A stretch of DNA of 64,000 nt from Amborella trichopoda (Eukaryota > Streptophyta > Magnoliopsida > Amborellales > Amborellaceae). Both the position numbers and the translations under genes were made by a program. Numbering within the stretch: the stretch's first letter is position 1; the number at the start of each line of letters is the position of its first letter. Location of the stretch: contig NW_006500010.1 of assembly GCF_000471905.2 (NCBI RefSeq), positions 1,101,733 through 1,165,732 of the forward strand. The letters are read 5' to 3'. The notes below the pieces were generated by a model, which was given only the letters and a program-made list of their open reading frames with translations, was not told where the DNA came from and searched no databases. This document shows positions 36,671-58,424 of this stretch, piece after piece.

Positions 36671-37000
36671 AAAGAAATTTATATAAGGTGTTAACCTTAT
36701 ATTGCAGAAGTAAGGAGCCCCCAACAAATTAACTTAAAAATATTGTTCCGATGTTTAAAAAAAAAAAAAAACTTTTCAATTGATGATCTCGACCTCGCGA
36801 TGTATAGATGTGAAAAAAAAATAGATCTCAAATCCTAAAAATATTGTATCTTGTAATATACATTCATTTTCATGATTTTTCAAATATAAGAAATAGATTT
36901 TTTTGGTCATCGCAAACATTTCCGACATCAAAACTACCTTTTCAGGTGGATTTTTGAGGTGAGTGCACCTTACTTCTACTGTATAAAAAAACCTCACCCA
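36671..37000. mobile_element. Family-A MITE, divergent copy
   Basis: It begins 'aaatttatataaggtgttaacc', with GAAGTAAGGAGC shared with 32525. It has 'ttgatgatctcgacctcgcgatgtatagatg', a variant inverse core, and closes with 'aactaccttttcaggtggatttttgaggtgagtgcacctta'. The ends are not precise. Confidence 0.55.
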
Positions 37001-37158
37001 TTGGATTGGGCCCAAACGGTGGGACTTTTGTGAAGCAAATTGTCTCAATTTCCATCAATGTAAATAGGGTTTTACATGGGCCCAGAATTGGGTGGGAGGC
37101 AGCCGAATACCGGGGAAAACGGGACCGCTCTGATACAACACTGCAACTAACTGATGCA

Positions 37159-37430
37159 TGGATATTCCACTTTTTTGACATGTTAGAGAGAGAGAGAGTA
37201 CATATGTACACTGCTTCAAACGATATAGTTTGTGTGTCATCAAGTTTGAGAATATTTCTTTTAAAGTTTGAGCTTAATCAATGGAATAAATATAATGGAT
37301 ATTTCACTTTTTTGACATGTTAGAGAGAGAGAGTACATATGTACACTGCTTCAAACGATATAGTTTGTGTGTCATCAAGTTTGAAAATAGTTCTTTTGAA
37401 GTTTGAGCTTAATCAATGGAATAAATATAA
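37159..37430. repeat. Tandem duplication, 137-bp unit
   Basis: Copy 1 (37159-37295) and copy 2 (37296-37430) are almost identical, from TGGATATT(C/T)CACTTTTTTG to 'aatcaatggaataaatataa'. They differ by a GA-repeat unit and a few substitutions. The right part continues into family-D-like sequence to about 37510. Confidence 0.95.
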
Positions 37431-37639
37431 CCATTTAATTTCATATTCAATGGTCAAGATTAATTGTGATCATCTTGTATCAAAGTTAAACACTTTCATT
37501 GTATACTTTTTCAATATAAAATTAGACTTTGGGCTTCTAAATACTTAGCTCTGACTATTGTCCTCATCATCGTCATCTGAGTCTTACCCAACTAATGTTG
37601 GAATGAATGATTCAGCTTGAGTACTTGACCCGAGTTGGT

Positions 37640-38060
37640 ATGTGTACTATAACAACAAAAAAGTGTTACCAAAAAAAAAAAATCTAAAAAATAAGAAATA
37701 TATATTTAAAATGTGATTAAACAAAACATATCTAAATACGGTTAAAAAATTTGTAAAAAAAAAAAAAATTTTGAAAAGTCAAATTGTAACTAGGGGGTAT
37801 TTTTCAAATAATCCAAAAAAAAAGAAAAAATGTAAAAATAAGTATTCATGGTTAAAGTACTTTCCAATTTTGGCCAAAATAATAGAACACATAATAAACA
37901 TGTTACAAATAGATTTATTTTTTCTTTTTCTTTTAAAATCCCCGAGTTGGGCACCGTACTCGGGGATAGTCGAGCTCTGCAAGGTGCCAAGCCCGAGTTA
38001 CTTGGGCGAGTCTGAGTCGACACGCGTGAGTAGTGAAACACTGATTTCAACTATTTGAGG
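37640..38060. mobile_element. Family-E repeat, copy 3
   Basis: It shares 'aacaaaacatatctaaata', 'aaaaatgtaaaaataagtattcatgg' and a GC-richer end ('ccgagttacttgggcgagtc') with the copy at 16.1-16.8 kb. Confidence 0.45.
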
Positions 38061-38192
38061 TCGGCTACATAAATCCCCTTCTACCATTTTGCTCCATCAA
38101 AGATCATACCATCATTTAGACTTGATCATATAACCATCTAAAAGTTTAAAAATATCCTATTACTTATTTTTTTAAGTACACAATTTCTTTTA

Positions 38193-38583
38193 ACATGTGT
38201 TTTACACAATGTTCAATCCTTAAACATTCAAAGTAAGGTTCACAACCAAATTTTATCATATGACGTAATTTTGGTGTCAATTTTTTTTAAAATGACATGA
38301 TAATCCATTTTCATCTCAAATCATAAAATTTTAGACTCCAAAAATGGTTCAAATCAAGTATATATATAAACACATAAAAATCTTGAAAATAGATAATCGA
38401 GATAACGTATTGCACTATACACTATTTTTAAGACTCGATTTTTTTTTTTTTCATATTCATATATCTCGATGTCTTGAAGATCAATTACATGATTTTGCAA
38501 TTTTAAAACAACCTTTTACGATGGATTTTTTAGGTACACCTTAATTCCACATTTTAAGATTCCAACCTTAAAAAAACTTTTCC
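38193..38583. mobile_element. Family-A MITE (391 bp)
   Basis: Flanking 9-mers TTTCTTTTA (38184-38192) and TTTCATTTA (38584-38592) agree at 8 of 9. The interior has 'caaaaatggttcaaatcaagta', 'ttgaaaatagataatcgagataa' and 'atatctcgatgtcttgaagatcaatta', all in the same order as the 58-kb copy. The right end is AAAAAACTTTTCC. Confidence 0.7.
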
Positions 38584-40149
38584 TTTCATTTATTTTGAGA
38601 TTGGATGCTAATTTCTATCTCGAGTTTTATAAATCCCAAAGGTGTGAATCTATGATATGATGTGGCAAGAGCATATAATCTTCCAGTATGCTCTAAGAGT
38701 TGCATCACACGCCCCTGAGACTTCACTTTCATCATCCAAGTCTTATCACAATGATTTGGGATTAGCTATATGAATCTTATTATTTCATTCTATATATTCA
38801 GAATTTGTAATAAGATGTAGTAAACTTTGACGTTAGCTGCCTACCTAACACAATTCATCTCTTTTTATTGCAAGATTACGTCTGTGATAAAGGGGGAGGG
38901 GTCTTTGCTTTTCTTTAATGCGTGTGTGAGAGAGTGAGAGAAAGGCAAGAGGGGCCTTTACTTTTGTAAAGAATCATTGTCTCCACATGAGCAACAATTG
39001 CCAGCACCGAAAAGCTTGAAAATGAGTAGTCATAGCACTCATTCCTACAATTCCTTTGGTGATGGAATCCAAGATAGGAGGCCCATCATTCTCATTCTTT
39101 ACAGGACAGATATTTTGCAACACTTCTCCCAAATGCTGCACTTCTCTCTCTCTCAATCTCAACCAATGCAGTCCTCCCTCTCCCTCCATCTATAAGCAGC
39201 ATAAATGTCAATGTTTTGGACATTGGTTTAGTAAACCTTTTTATTTCAGAAGTGAGGTTTTTTGGGGAATGCCCATCTCTCTCTCTCTCTAGATATCTTG
39301 ATCCACCTTTCAAGACTTCTTATTATCTCGATATTAGTAAAGGGAAGGTCTATAAAAAGAATGGTTATCTAAGTCACAATCATTTGCATTCATTAGATAT
39401 CAAATTGAATGGTTTGGGGTGAGTTACTAAAGTTTGAGAACTTTTTCTTTTAGAACTTTTGTAACTTTTCAGTGACTCACTCTAACAACCACCCATTTTG
39501 AAGTTTAATAAACAAATTGTGATTTTCATATACAAAAGATAAAAACTCTCTAAACAATCATTTTACTACATCAACAGAAATTTTCATTTTTTTCACAACT
39601 TTCGAGAGGTGTCTCAAAAGTCAGAAATATTTTTCCAAAAAAAATTCTTAAAAAAGACTATAGGCGATTTTGAACAGTATTTACTCGCCACGAACATGAT
39701 AGGTCCATGATGGCTTATTGAACAAAGCCGCAACGGACAACATGGATGGTATATGGTTCGTGATGGTTCTGCATATTTTTTGACTACCACGCTGTGTTCA
39801 TGACGGGAGTACCGCCACAAACATACTGGGTTCTTGGATGGCATCGAGAATATACGAGTAAAAACGCTCTTCATTTTCACCCAACAATCGTGAGTAGCTT
39901 CCTTTTTTTTCAAGCATGTAAAATCTAGACCCTTGAATATTCAATCCCGAAGATCTGGAACGTACACATGGAACACAACAGAAGACCGTCGAAGGTTGTT
40001 CCCCACTCTTAATTTGAATTTGAAATTGCGAGGACAGCAATTTAAATATTGAAAACAACTCCAAACCGCCGAATCATCGCGACTAATTGAGAAAATAAGG
40101 AAAAATTAGAAGGGCAAGCTTTTTATGCTTCCATGTAGCATAAAACTTA
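38584..40149. other. Non-coding spacer
   Basis: No gene recognised. Several frames of about 70-100 codons between 38970 and 40060 lack family motifs and have no splicing context. Short CT/GA runs occur at about 38926, 39141 and 39276. Confidence 0.45.
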
Positions 40150-40345
40150 TATATTCTGATTTATTTTTAATTTTTTTTTACAAACTATTTTGACATCAAA
40201 TTTTAGACGACCAATCTTCTATTAAATTCGCACTAGCAAAAAATAAAAAACAAATATTTCCAATAAAATAAAATGATCAAAATACGCTTAAAAGATTCAA
40301 AAGGTAGTTTGATCATTATATTTTATCAAAAAAATATTTTTAATA
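40150..40345. repeat. Family-F repeat, copy 2
   Basis: This matches 15478-15700 in the same orientation, for example 'attttgacatcaaattttag', 'ttctattaaattcgcact' and 'gattcaaaaggtagtttgatcattatattttatcaaaaa'. Confidence 0.6.
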
Positions 40346-40689
40346 TTTTTTATAAGTGCGCCCCAATGAAAAGATGACGCGTACCAAATTTCATATTCAT
40401 AAAATTTGTAAAAAAAAAACTAAAAATAAAATACTTTGAGACGTCGAATCTAAGATCAAATGATGAGTGACTCTCTTAATCAAAATTGGACAGCTAGATG
40501 GTAGGGAAAGCATAGATCTTATATGATGTCCAGGAAATACAGAAACCTTTTCCAAAATGGAAAGCCCAACATTATATACTACAAGATATAAATAATACTA
40601 ATAATAACAATAAATTGAAAGAGTAAATACAAGATTTATGAGAAAGCCACACAGCCAACCCTACGCTCACCGTTCCAGTTTTTCTTCTC

Positions 40690-40920
40690 TTTTCTTTATT
40701 TTCCTTTGATAAAAAGAACACCAAAAAAATGAAAAAGAAAAATAAAGGAATACACAGATGAATATAGCTCGCCAGGTCACCCATACAAATACAAAGCAAC
40801 TGGAATGATTGCTGCGTAAAAAGACGAAGAAATTGGAAACAAAAACCAAAGCTCTAAGAATATTTATCTCTCTTTTCCATCTTTTTCTTTTTCTTTTTGA
40901 AGAAGATGAGACTTTATCAT
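40690..40920 (-). terminator. Kinesin 3' UTR with AATAAA
   Basis: Downstream of the kinesin stop on the minus strand, AATAAA lies at 40695-40700, about 220 bases past the stop. This is a plausible poly(A) signal, but the cleavage site is unknown. Confidence 0.4.
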
Positions 40921-49739
<8,819 letters not shown>

Positions 49740-50200
49740 TGCCTTCTTCGCAATCGAGAATGGCTGAAGCCAAAACCAAAACGACTGAATCACCTCTAGA
49801 CCTCCATTGATCAGATCAAAACATTCAAAATTAAGGAAACCCAAAAGAATTCTCGATCTGTAGTGAAATTTAATCCCATAAATGAGAAGAAAACTCGAAT
49901 TCCCTGAACAAATTGGACTCTAGATTAATGGAGACTTCCTTTTCTCCCAAAATTCACTAATACATATTCCCTGGTTTTCAGAGAAGAGAATATTTTCATA
50001 GGAAAAGGGGAAATTAGGGTTTCCAAAAAGAAAAAGTCCCCAAAAAAAGAAAAAGCGTTTTTGTGTATATTTTCTCTGCGTTTTTTGGTTACGCCATCGC
50101 TGAAGATCTCTTTCCCTGGTCGCTCTCTCTATATTGCACTCAAAAGCACTTCCGAGCCTAGCTCCTAAGCCATGGTCCATATTACGAACCTCTTCCTTCG
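49740..50200 (-). promoter_or_regulatory. Kinesin 5' leader and proximal promoter
   Basis: Upstream of the start codon there is a telo-box AAACCCTA on the minus strand (50015-50022), a motif common near the starts of plant cell-cycle and ribosomal genes. An ATG frame of 86 codons (50180-49920) opens in this stretch and would be a uORF if transcription begins further upstream. No TATA box was assigned. Confidence 0.4.
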
Positions 50201-51074
50201 GGTCAGAACCCTACCCATGCCTTTTCCTTCGCTCTGCCGTCTTGTGGGGTTAAGCCCTTGTTAATTTGCCCTCACGATTCCGAATAATAACGCCTTTACT
50301 CTTTTCCACTTCTTAATGCCGATTGTACCCTTACTGGTTGGCTTTTGGCTTTTTGGCAAAGATTTCAGGATTTTTCTCGATATGCGATTATGATTTTCCA
50401 AAAATAAGATCAAAGGAATTTTAGAGTACTTTTGGAATTAATTTTGTTGAGTGGAAAGTTTTCATGTTCTTCATTAGGAGAAGTATACCAAAACTAGTAA
50501 AATTTACGAAAAACTTTAGTATTACCCAAAGTTAGGATCAAACAAAACAATTTATTAGACTATCTTTACTTTATTTCCCATATTGTATCTAAAGAATGAT
50601 ATATGCAAAAGTGAAGATTTCATGCTCCAATGGGAGCAACCGTCCATTTAGGAGCAAAACTAAAGTCAGGGGTATTTTTTTTTTAATCTCAAAATTGGAG
50701 ATGTGATATCTAGAAACCAATGGCCAAAGTCAAAACAGATAAAAAAATAAACTTGTACTTTCCACGTGCCTAAGAAAATTACATCTCAATATTGAACATG
50801 AATGGTTTAATTTTAGAAGGCAAATATCTAGATGTTCAAAAACTTAAAATCGAGATTTCTTTCTTGAAAATATTTATTTAGTTCTATTTAGATGGATTCC
50901 AAAATTTTGGATCTAAAAAATCCTTCCAACAAATTATTTTGTCGGAGTTCTTCTAAAAAAGAATTTATTTTTCTCGAATTATTGTATAGTATGCTCTCAA
51001 GGGAGCTTGATGGATGCGCTCTGTACGAAAAATTTAGATCTTACAATATTTAATGGTTATGTTAGTCTTGCCTA
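50201..51074. other. Non-coding flank upstream of kinesin
   Basis: AT-rich with no gene or clear repeat. It probably includes distal promoter sequence of the kinesin. Confidence 0.4.
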
Positions 51075-51083
51075 TTTCCGAAA

Positions 51084-51422
51084 GGAAAAAGTTTATATAA
51101 GGTTGACGCTTTAAAAGTATAGAATTATAGTGCACCTCAAAAATAATTTGGAAAAGGCTATTTTGATGTTTGAAAAACATCTAATTGATCATTTCAGCAT
51201 CGAGATGTATAGACACGAAGAAACAAAAAATTTCAAGCCCCAAAAATAATAGATCTTGCAACACGTTATCTAGACTGTCCATTTTCAAGATTTTCACATA
51301 TTCATATATATGCTTGATTTGAATCATTTTTAAAGTTTTGCAGCATTCTAAGTATTTTGAAAACTAAAATTGCATCGTTTCTTTTGATTGTTCAAGGTTG
51401 CAACCTTATGCAAACCACACCC
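51084..51422. mobile_element. Family-A MITE (339 bp, inverted)
   Basis: It starts GGAAAAAGTTTATATAAGGTTG and ends 'aaggttgcaaccttatgcaaaccacacc', its imperfect inverse. The flanks TTTCCGAAA (51075-51083) and TTTCCCACA (51423-51431) agree at 7 of 9. The interior 'aattgatcatttcagcatcgagatgtatag' is the inverse of the family core. Confidence 0.65.
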
Positions 51423-51544
51423 TTTCCCACAATAGTACATATTTATATTATTCTTTTTCAAGAATCCAAGATATCTCTATGATTTTTTTCTAATTTCTAA
51501 AATAGATTTAATTGTTGAAGTTATTTTGAAAAACAAATTATAGA

Positions 51545-51769
51545 ATTGTCTACAAAGGAATCATCTATCTTTTGTACATAGAGGTTACAATCATTCTTGT
51601 CCCTTAATTTCCAAAATGGGTGGTTGTAAGAGTGTTATTTAATAGAAAGTTCCAACAAAATAATAATTAGACTTTATGACTCACCTTGAGCCATCTAATT
51701 TGACATTTAATGAGGGAGGATGATTGTGACTTTCACATACAAAATATAAATAGTTTCTTTGTAGACAAT
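51545..51769. mobile_element. Family-D MITE (225 bp)
   Basis: The ends are inverted repeats. The left end is ATTGTCTACAAAGGAATCAT and the right end in reverse complement is ATTGTCTACAAAGAAACTAT; both continue into similar TATCTTTTGTA/TATATTTTGTA. The target duplication was not identified. A second, related element follows at once. Confidence 0.75.
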
Positions 51770-52090
51770 CATTTATCTTTGATACATGGCGTCACAATTA
51801 GTCTTGATCATTAGATGTGAAATTAAATGATTAAATTTGTTCGGTTGACAAAATTCAAACTTAAAAAAAAAAATCTCAAACTTTATGACATATCCATAAT
51901 TAAACTTTGTGACACGCATATTGCACATCAAATAGTTGTACATAATTGTGGCTACCTTACGGACGAGATAAATGATCTCATTGCACATAATTGTGGCTAC
52001 CTTACATAATTGTGGCTACCTTACGGACGAGATAAATGATCTCATTGCACACAATCCCGAAGGACAAATGTTCTCATTGTACCCTTTTTC
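51764..52090. mobile_element. Family-D MITE, adjacent copy with tandem repeat
   Basis: 'catttatctttgatacatggcgtcacaattagtcttgatcattagatgtg' repeats the layout of 9998-10250. Near the right end, CATAATTGTGGCTACCTTAC occurs three times (about 51941, 51986 and 52005). Two of these extend into 'ggacgagataaatgatctcattgcaca', so this is a local duplication. Confidence 0.6.
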
Positions 52091-52295
52091 TTAAAATAAT
52101 TTGAGTAGGAAAACTTTCCAACAATTAACTTGTCCATCTAGGAAAGAGAAGTTTGCAATCAATCCACCCCTAACCAACATCACGATGGGGACAGAGATTG
52201 ATGTGTTATTTATCAAAGTACAGTTTTCTTTCACAAACTTCGATGACAACTGCGGATATCTCTCGTTTATATGACTGGTAATCTAATTAGGGACA

Positions 52296-52590
52296 TGTTT
52301 CTATGAGTTCCCGGATTCATATGTAGAAATGCGCCTTTTTTAATAATCTATTTTTAAATGAATTTTTCCATTAATTTCTAAAGAGATTTTGCCCTTAATT
52401 TCAAAAGAATATATAATATCTAACACTGAGATCATTAATATGTAAAAATAAATTGATAAAAAATTTAGTGAAATATTTAGAGAATTGCTTTTTTTTTTTT
52501 TAGAAAGACCATTTTGATAGATGGTTTATGCCTAAGGGGACACAAATGTAGAATAAGGTCCGACACATATAACTAATAGGCAGACACTTA
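52296..52590. mobile_element. Family-B MITE, worn copy
   Basis: It begins GGGACATGTTTCTATGAG, with 'tatgtagaaatgcgcc' and 'atctaacactgagatcattaatatg' in the family-B order. The right part is degraded, with only 'tgtagaataaggtccg' recognisable. Confidence 0.5.
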
Positions 52591-52597
52591 TTCATTA

Positions 52598-53006
52598 GGG
52601 AAAAGTTTATATAGAGCGAGGCTCTAAACAATCAAATTCGAGCCTACTTCAAAAAATTCACTAGAAGATGTTATTTTGATGCCCAAATATTCTCAAACTG
52701 ATCATTTCGGCATCAAGATGCATGGACATGAGAAAAAAATAGATTTCAACTTTTACAAATAGTTTATTTTATAATGCATTTTTGGGCTATCAATTTTCAA
52801 GATTTTCAAGTTTCCATAGATCTCTCAATCTATACTATTTTTAAAGCTTTAAACTTTATAAATAAAGATTAAAATATATTCTAAAATAAATGATCCTATA
52901 TATTTTAAAACTATCAAAAAGATTTCCAGCATTGAAACCACATCAATACTATTTAAAAGTAGGCTCTTTTATTGTTTAGAGCCTAGGCTCTATACAAACT
53001 GCACCC
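52598..53006. mobile_element. Family-A MITE, TAGGCTCTA subtype (409 bp)
   Basis: Flanks TATTCATTA (52589-52597) and TATTCACTT (53007-53015) agree at 7 of 9. The terminal inverted repeats read GTTTATATAGAGCGAGGCTC and, at the other end, 'gtttagagcctaggctctatacaaac'. The interior is the inverse of 18750-19145. Confidence 0.75.
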
Positions 53007-53372
53007 TATTCACTTATTTGAAAAGATTAGATCCACCCACTAGGAGAATTTCTTGGACCCCAAAATTTTGCTGATGTGATCAAATCGACCATGCGACCAA
53101 CCTTGAAAGAGAGGATTCTTGTATACATATCATGGTCCTGCATGAAAAAACACTAAGCCCCAAGGTTTCTCACGCAGGCCATCCAATTTTTGATAATCAA
53201 ATCTAGGTGTTTGGTTATTGAGAAAATGTTTTTCTCTCTTCTTTTTTTGTAAATAGCAAGTATTGGTCGGGCGGATCGTTCACCCATAGATCCATGGCGT
53301 ATCGTTAGATCGACGATCAAGATCGGTTTGAATCAATGATCTGAAAAATATTAGAAAATAAATAAAATTAAA

Positions 53373-53767
53373 GGGTGCAGTTGGCATACTAATGCATCCG
53401 TAGCTGTAGAGGTAAAGTGCACATTCAAATTTTATCATGGTATATAATTTTGATATAAAATGTTATTAGGAATATATCAAAATCTATTTTTATATCTAAT
53501 TATAAAATTTTAAAACTAAAAAATGGTTAAAATCAAGTAGATCTATAAACATATGAAAATCTTTGAAAATGGACGGTATAGATAATATGTTGTAAAATTC
53601 ACTATTTTTTAGACTTAAAATCTTTTTATTTTTCATGGTCATACATCTCGGTGTCAATATGATCAATCAAAGGGTTTTTCAACATTAAAACTACATTTTT
53701 TGATGGATTTTTGAGATGCATTCGTAGTTCTACATTATAAGGTTGCATCCTTATATAAACTTTTTCC
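53373..53767. mobile_element. Family-A MITE (395 bp)
   Basis: It starts GGGTGCAGTTGGCATAC and ends TTATATAAACTTTTTCC. Flanks AAAATTAAA (53364-53372) and AAGATTAAA (53768-53776) agree at 8 of 9. By eye it is largely identical to 58425 and 14880. Confidence 0.85.
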
Positions 53768-54895
53768 AAGATTAAATAAAGATTAAATTTGGAGTTTATG
53801 GGGTGGGGATTTAGAGGGTACTTAAAAAACAATAGATAAGTTTAACGGAAGAAAAAAATAAAAAAAATATATAAAAAAAGTTTTTTAAGGAACCGAGCCA
53901 AGAATCATACCATCCAAGAACCAACTTCTTCCCGATGGATTCCCAATGAGGTAGGCTATCCGTATTAAAAATCAATGGATTTTAAAACGGTGGTAGTTTA
54001 ACTTCATGTCAAGAAAGTCTTCCCCAGGAAGTCATTTGCCGAGGGAGTAAGATGAATGTCTGCTTTTGCCTTAGCAAGTGTTAGCTCTTCATTTATACTT
54101 CAAGAAGTGCTCGCATGGAAAATTTAACAAAATACCCATGAGAGGTGCATTACTTATCATTTTATACTTTTGGTACCATGATATTAAAAAATGTCGATCT
54201 GGCTCAGAATCGGCAATTGGTGGGACCGGTCTAGTGCTCACCATATATTTGGAATTGGTCAATTCTGTTAAGAAGAACAAGTTCTATTAGGGAATTGGTC
54301 GATCTGGCTCCACCTTTTTCCTCTTTTTTTTGTATTAGTTCAATTTTTTTTGTTTGTTCTCTAATTTTTAAATTTGTTTTATTGGCTCATTCCCTCAGCT
54401 AGATTGTACATTCGAATTGCTGATTCACCGATCCATATCAATTTTTTGGATAGGCGATCTATGTCATCAATCCAATTTTTTTAAATACCATTTGGTACTA
54501 TTCCAACTCATCATCATGTATTTTTTTTATAGCTAGTTTGAAATTAAATCAAACAATATGAGTACAATGTTAAATAGTTCACCTAATGTAGGTACAACAA
54601 TGACATGTTTGGTTCGCGTAAAAATGTTTTCTATACATGAAAAAATTATCTCATGCTGTCAAGTATGAGAATATTTTTACATCAATTAGTTGCCAATTGA
54701 TGTAAAAATATGCATTAATACTCATTGGTATGAAAATATTCCCACACTTGACCACATGAAAGAATTTTTTTATGTAAAAATATTTTCTAGGAAACAATTT
54801 CACACGAACAATGTGACCTAAGAATTTTTGAACTGCATTAGAGGTTTTTGGGCATACGAAGTAACCTTAGTTATATTATCATTAAAAAAAAATCA
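53768..54895. other. Non-coding spacer
   Basis: AT-rich with no gene. A palindromic stretch around 54690-54720 reads GATGTAAAAATATGC and its near inverse. The phrase 'gatctggctc' recurs near 54196 and 54302. Confidence 0.4.
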
Positions 54896-55189
54896 GGACA
54901 TGATTTTTATTAGTCCATGTAGAAACAAGTCACCTCTTAAAGATCTATTTTTTAGATGGATTTTTTGACTTAATTTTTAAGGACATGCAATCTCTAACAT
55001 GGAAATCATGAATATGAAAATAAAAAAATTAAAAATTAAAAATAATAATATTATTAAGAAAACATTTGGATCATTAGTTTCAATTATTTTTAGATAGATC
55101 ACCTATTTGCATCCATCTTTACGATGAATGCTTTATACGTGGGACCGCATACTGTAGAAATTTGGTTAGCCCGCATCAAACAACTTTCC
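54896..55189. mobile_element. Family-B MITE (294 bp)
   Basis: It starts GGACATGATTTTTATTAGTC and ends 'agcccgcatcaaacaactttcc'. Flanks AAAAAATCA (54887-54895) and AAAAAATTA (55190-55198) agree at 8 of 9, though they are A-rich. Nine-base flanks point to a Mutator-type origin. Confidence 0.75.
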
Positions 55190-55213
55190 AAAAAATTATT
55201 ATCATTAAAAAAA

Positions 55214-55630
55214 GAGGTGCAGTTTGCATACAGTTGCATCCGTAGGTGTAGAGGTAAGGTGTACCTTCAAATTTTATCACGGTATATAATTTTGATGTAA
55301 AATATTCTTAAGATTATTTCAAAATCTATTTTTATATCTAATTATAAAATTTTAAATTTCAAAAATGGTTAAAATTAAGTAGATCTATAAACAAATGAAA
55401 ATATTGAAAAATGGACAGTGTAGATAATATATTGTAAAATGCACTATTTTGAGACTTAAAATCTTTTTATTTTTTATAGTCATACATATCGATGCGGAGA
55501 TGATCAATCAAATGATTTTCCAACATTAAAACTACTTTTTTCCCGATTGATTTTTTTAAGACCATCCGTAGTTCTACATTATAAGGTAACCTTAAGTTCT
55601 ACATCCGTATTGGTTGTATAAACTTTTTCC
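55214..55630. mobile_element. Family-A MITE (417 bp)
   Basis: It starts GAGGTGCAGTTTGCATAC and ends 'ttgtataaactttttcc'. Flanks TTAAAAAAA (55205-55213) and TTCAAAAAA (55631-55639) agree at 8 of 9 but are A-rich. The interior core is worn ('catatcgatgcggagatgatcaatc'). Confidence 0.75.
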
Positions 55631-55639
55631 TTCAAAAAA

Positions 55640-58415
55640 AAAAAAAGAAGGTAACCTCAGTGATTCTTGGGTTTTGGGACACTGCAACGTCACCTGTTTT
55701 GTTCATTTCAAAATTCAACGGTAACTTTTTGAATAATATTCCATGTATCCGACCCCACTCGTTCACCACCGTACCCTTCTCCCGCCCACGCTTACGCCTA
55801 ACTGTTTTTTCATTTCGTCAAATGTTTTAAAATGTAGATTGCTTAATATAGATTGCCAATTTAACCAAATCAAAAAAATAAAAAATATAAAGTTCAATAT
55901 ATAGACCTAAAAAGGGGTTTCAGCTTTCAGGGTTAAATAACAATGAAATAAAAGGCAGAAAAAAAAGAAGAAGATTGACATTTTAAAGTGGAATAGGGCC
56001 AATCATTAATACTTGCCCGAAACTTGATCTAAAACGATTCTTGAACTGGATCGATAATTCTAACTTTTAGATTTTGAACAATTTTAACCTATTGATCGCA
56101 AAATTTACTTGAGGCATTCCAAAATTCATGCCCTGAAATACCAAAAACAACCTTTGATGTGCTCGTAGTGACCATAACACCCTTGGCTTAATCATGTTGA
56201 ACTATTTGTTTCATCATGTAAAATATCGGGGAATTTCATGGGAAAAGACCATGGGTATTTTGGGTAAGAAGACAAGACAAATATAGTGTAAAAGCACATT
56301 GGAAATTTTATGTAGGGTCTCTTTGGCCCGAGGCCCCATGCCTCTTTTGACAAATTCCCCCTTCTCAAATAGGCGTCTGAGCTGCCTTAAGCATTTTTTC
56401 TTGGGGTAGGTTAATGGTGGGACTCATTGAATTTGAACTACGGATTTTTTTTTTTACACTAATCAGTGTTTCGAAATTCGGATAAGTGAGGTCGAACACT
56501 CGTCTCATAATTAAGGATTTAAAAATAAAATATTAAAATAGGGATTTATCAGGATATTTGAGAGTGGACCTAAAAAAATATTAAATATATTTAAAGAAAG
56601 TTAAAAATTATTAGAAGGGAATTTTTTAGGGGGTAACCGAGCCGGTACGGATACCTTTAATTTAGTCTTGGCCAATTCCCAATTCCGATCGATAATTCCC
56701 GATCATAATCACCAGTCTTTGAAACATCAATTAGGATGTTGAATATTGCGCCACCACATCCCGGGTGGAATCCCACCGATAATCTAGCAAAGAGAAGAAG
56801 TGTGAAGATAATGAGTGTGAGAAAGTAAATGAGACATGGGGTACAAACAGAGGGAGTGCTGAGATTTGTGCTTTGATGCGTGAGGGTGACCGAGTCCGTT
56901 AGAGACAAAGGTTGAGAAACACTCAAAAAGTGTGTTAGAGAGAGGTTCATGGGTGCTAATTGGTCCAAGACAGGCTTTTGTCAGTTTTTTTTTTTTTGGG
57001 GAAAGTATAGAATAAGACTATTTATTTTAGTACAAGGTGAGACATTAATATTGTTCTCATGCATTGAAATGACAGGATAAGTGTTTCAATCTTCTGTTTT
57101 CAAGTATCCAAAGCGCAAATTTGCCAAAAGAACATTATGCATACCAATTATTGGGTCTAAAGATTAGTTGGGCTCCAGTCAGCCATGCTAGGCCCTAACA
57201 ATTTTTAGGCGAGGTTTGAGCCAGCTCAGTCGAGCTTAAAAATTCATATAACTCATACACATGTATGTGTATTTGACTCTGAGAGAGTGTGTTTGTGTGT
57301 GTGACAATTGACATTTCCAAAAAAAGCCCAAGCTCTGGCATGCTCCAATTTCTATGCAGGGCAACAAAATTCAGACAGGGTTGGGCCACAAGTTACAGTT
57401 CATTTCTAGGACTGGCCCCGCATAAGAATTTGGGTCGGGCTCGGCCAGGTCTGGTCTTCAGAGAGTGTGTATAGATGTGTGTGAGAGAGAGAGAATGAGA
57501 GAGAGAGATATGGCTTGATCATTTGTTTGAAGTAAGGGCCTTGAAGGTTAAGATGAAGATAATATGTTTCTTTTTACTTGATGAATAAATAATTGTATGA
57601 TAACTGCTTCAAACTCCAGAAAAGTGAAGAGAGAGAGAAGGTTCGATGATTTGGTTTGGTCATATGTATATATGAAGCAAGGACCTTCGTGTGAATGTAA
57701 ATGATAAGTTTTTCATGGCAATTGTTAAAGTTGAGATGAGGTGTTATTTATTTGATGAAATAATAATGAGATGATTGTCTTAAACTCTAGGGAAGTGGAG
57801 GCGACGTTACTTACTTTAAAAGCTAAAAATGTGTAATCTCTCCACGTCGATGCTCAACGGCCAAATGAGTAGCGGTCGGTAACAACTAACCAAACAACGC
57901 TTCTTATAAAATACAAGTTTTTACTCCATCAAAACACATTATGGTAGACACATTTGAAAATTTTAAGGGCTTTTTCTATAAAAACGCATCATTTTTGGGC
58001 TTTAAAAAAGTCAAACCTACTTTTCCTTGTGTTTCAAGGTAAGGATCGTTTGGTTCCAAATTCCAACCGATGCTTAGAAAATCAGAATTGGATTCACTTG
58101 GCAGTAGTCCAACTCTGATTGGCTTGGTTTGACGGTTCTCGAGTAAGACAATGCTATATTTAACAAAAACAATAATAGAAACTAGAAGTTAGGAGGCCCG
58201 AGCAGTTTTGTGGTTTCTCAACCGGTAATCATCTACCTCCAAATCTATATGGCATTTCAGAGTCAATTTCGAAGTTGTATAGATGCTTTTTGAAATACTG
58301 GTTTTAGTATTTTAAAAAAATCTTATGATACTCAAACTTTCAAAGTTAAATGACACTCTTCCAACCACTTATTTTGAAATTTAAGCGATAAGAATGATTT
58401 TGACCTTTTTGTACA
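55640..58415. other. Non-coding spacer with GA runs
   Basis: No gene found. GA/TG runs lie at about 57284-57302 and 57480-57508. Positions 57150-57440 contain GGGCTC, AGGGTTGGGCC and TCGGGCTCGGCC words, a worn GC-richer repeat akin to the 31.1-kb patch. Confidence 0.45.
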
Positions 58416-58424
58416 AAAGATAAA

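Noticed and set aside
38974..40064. Several 70-100-codon frames on both strands
   Set aside because: They overlap each other, lack motifs, and include CT/GA runs.
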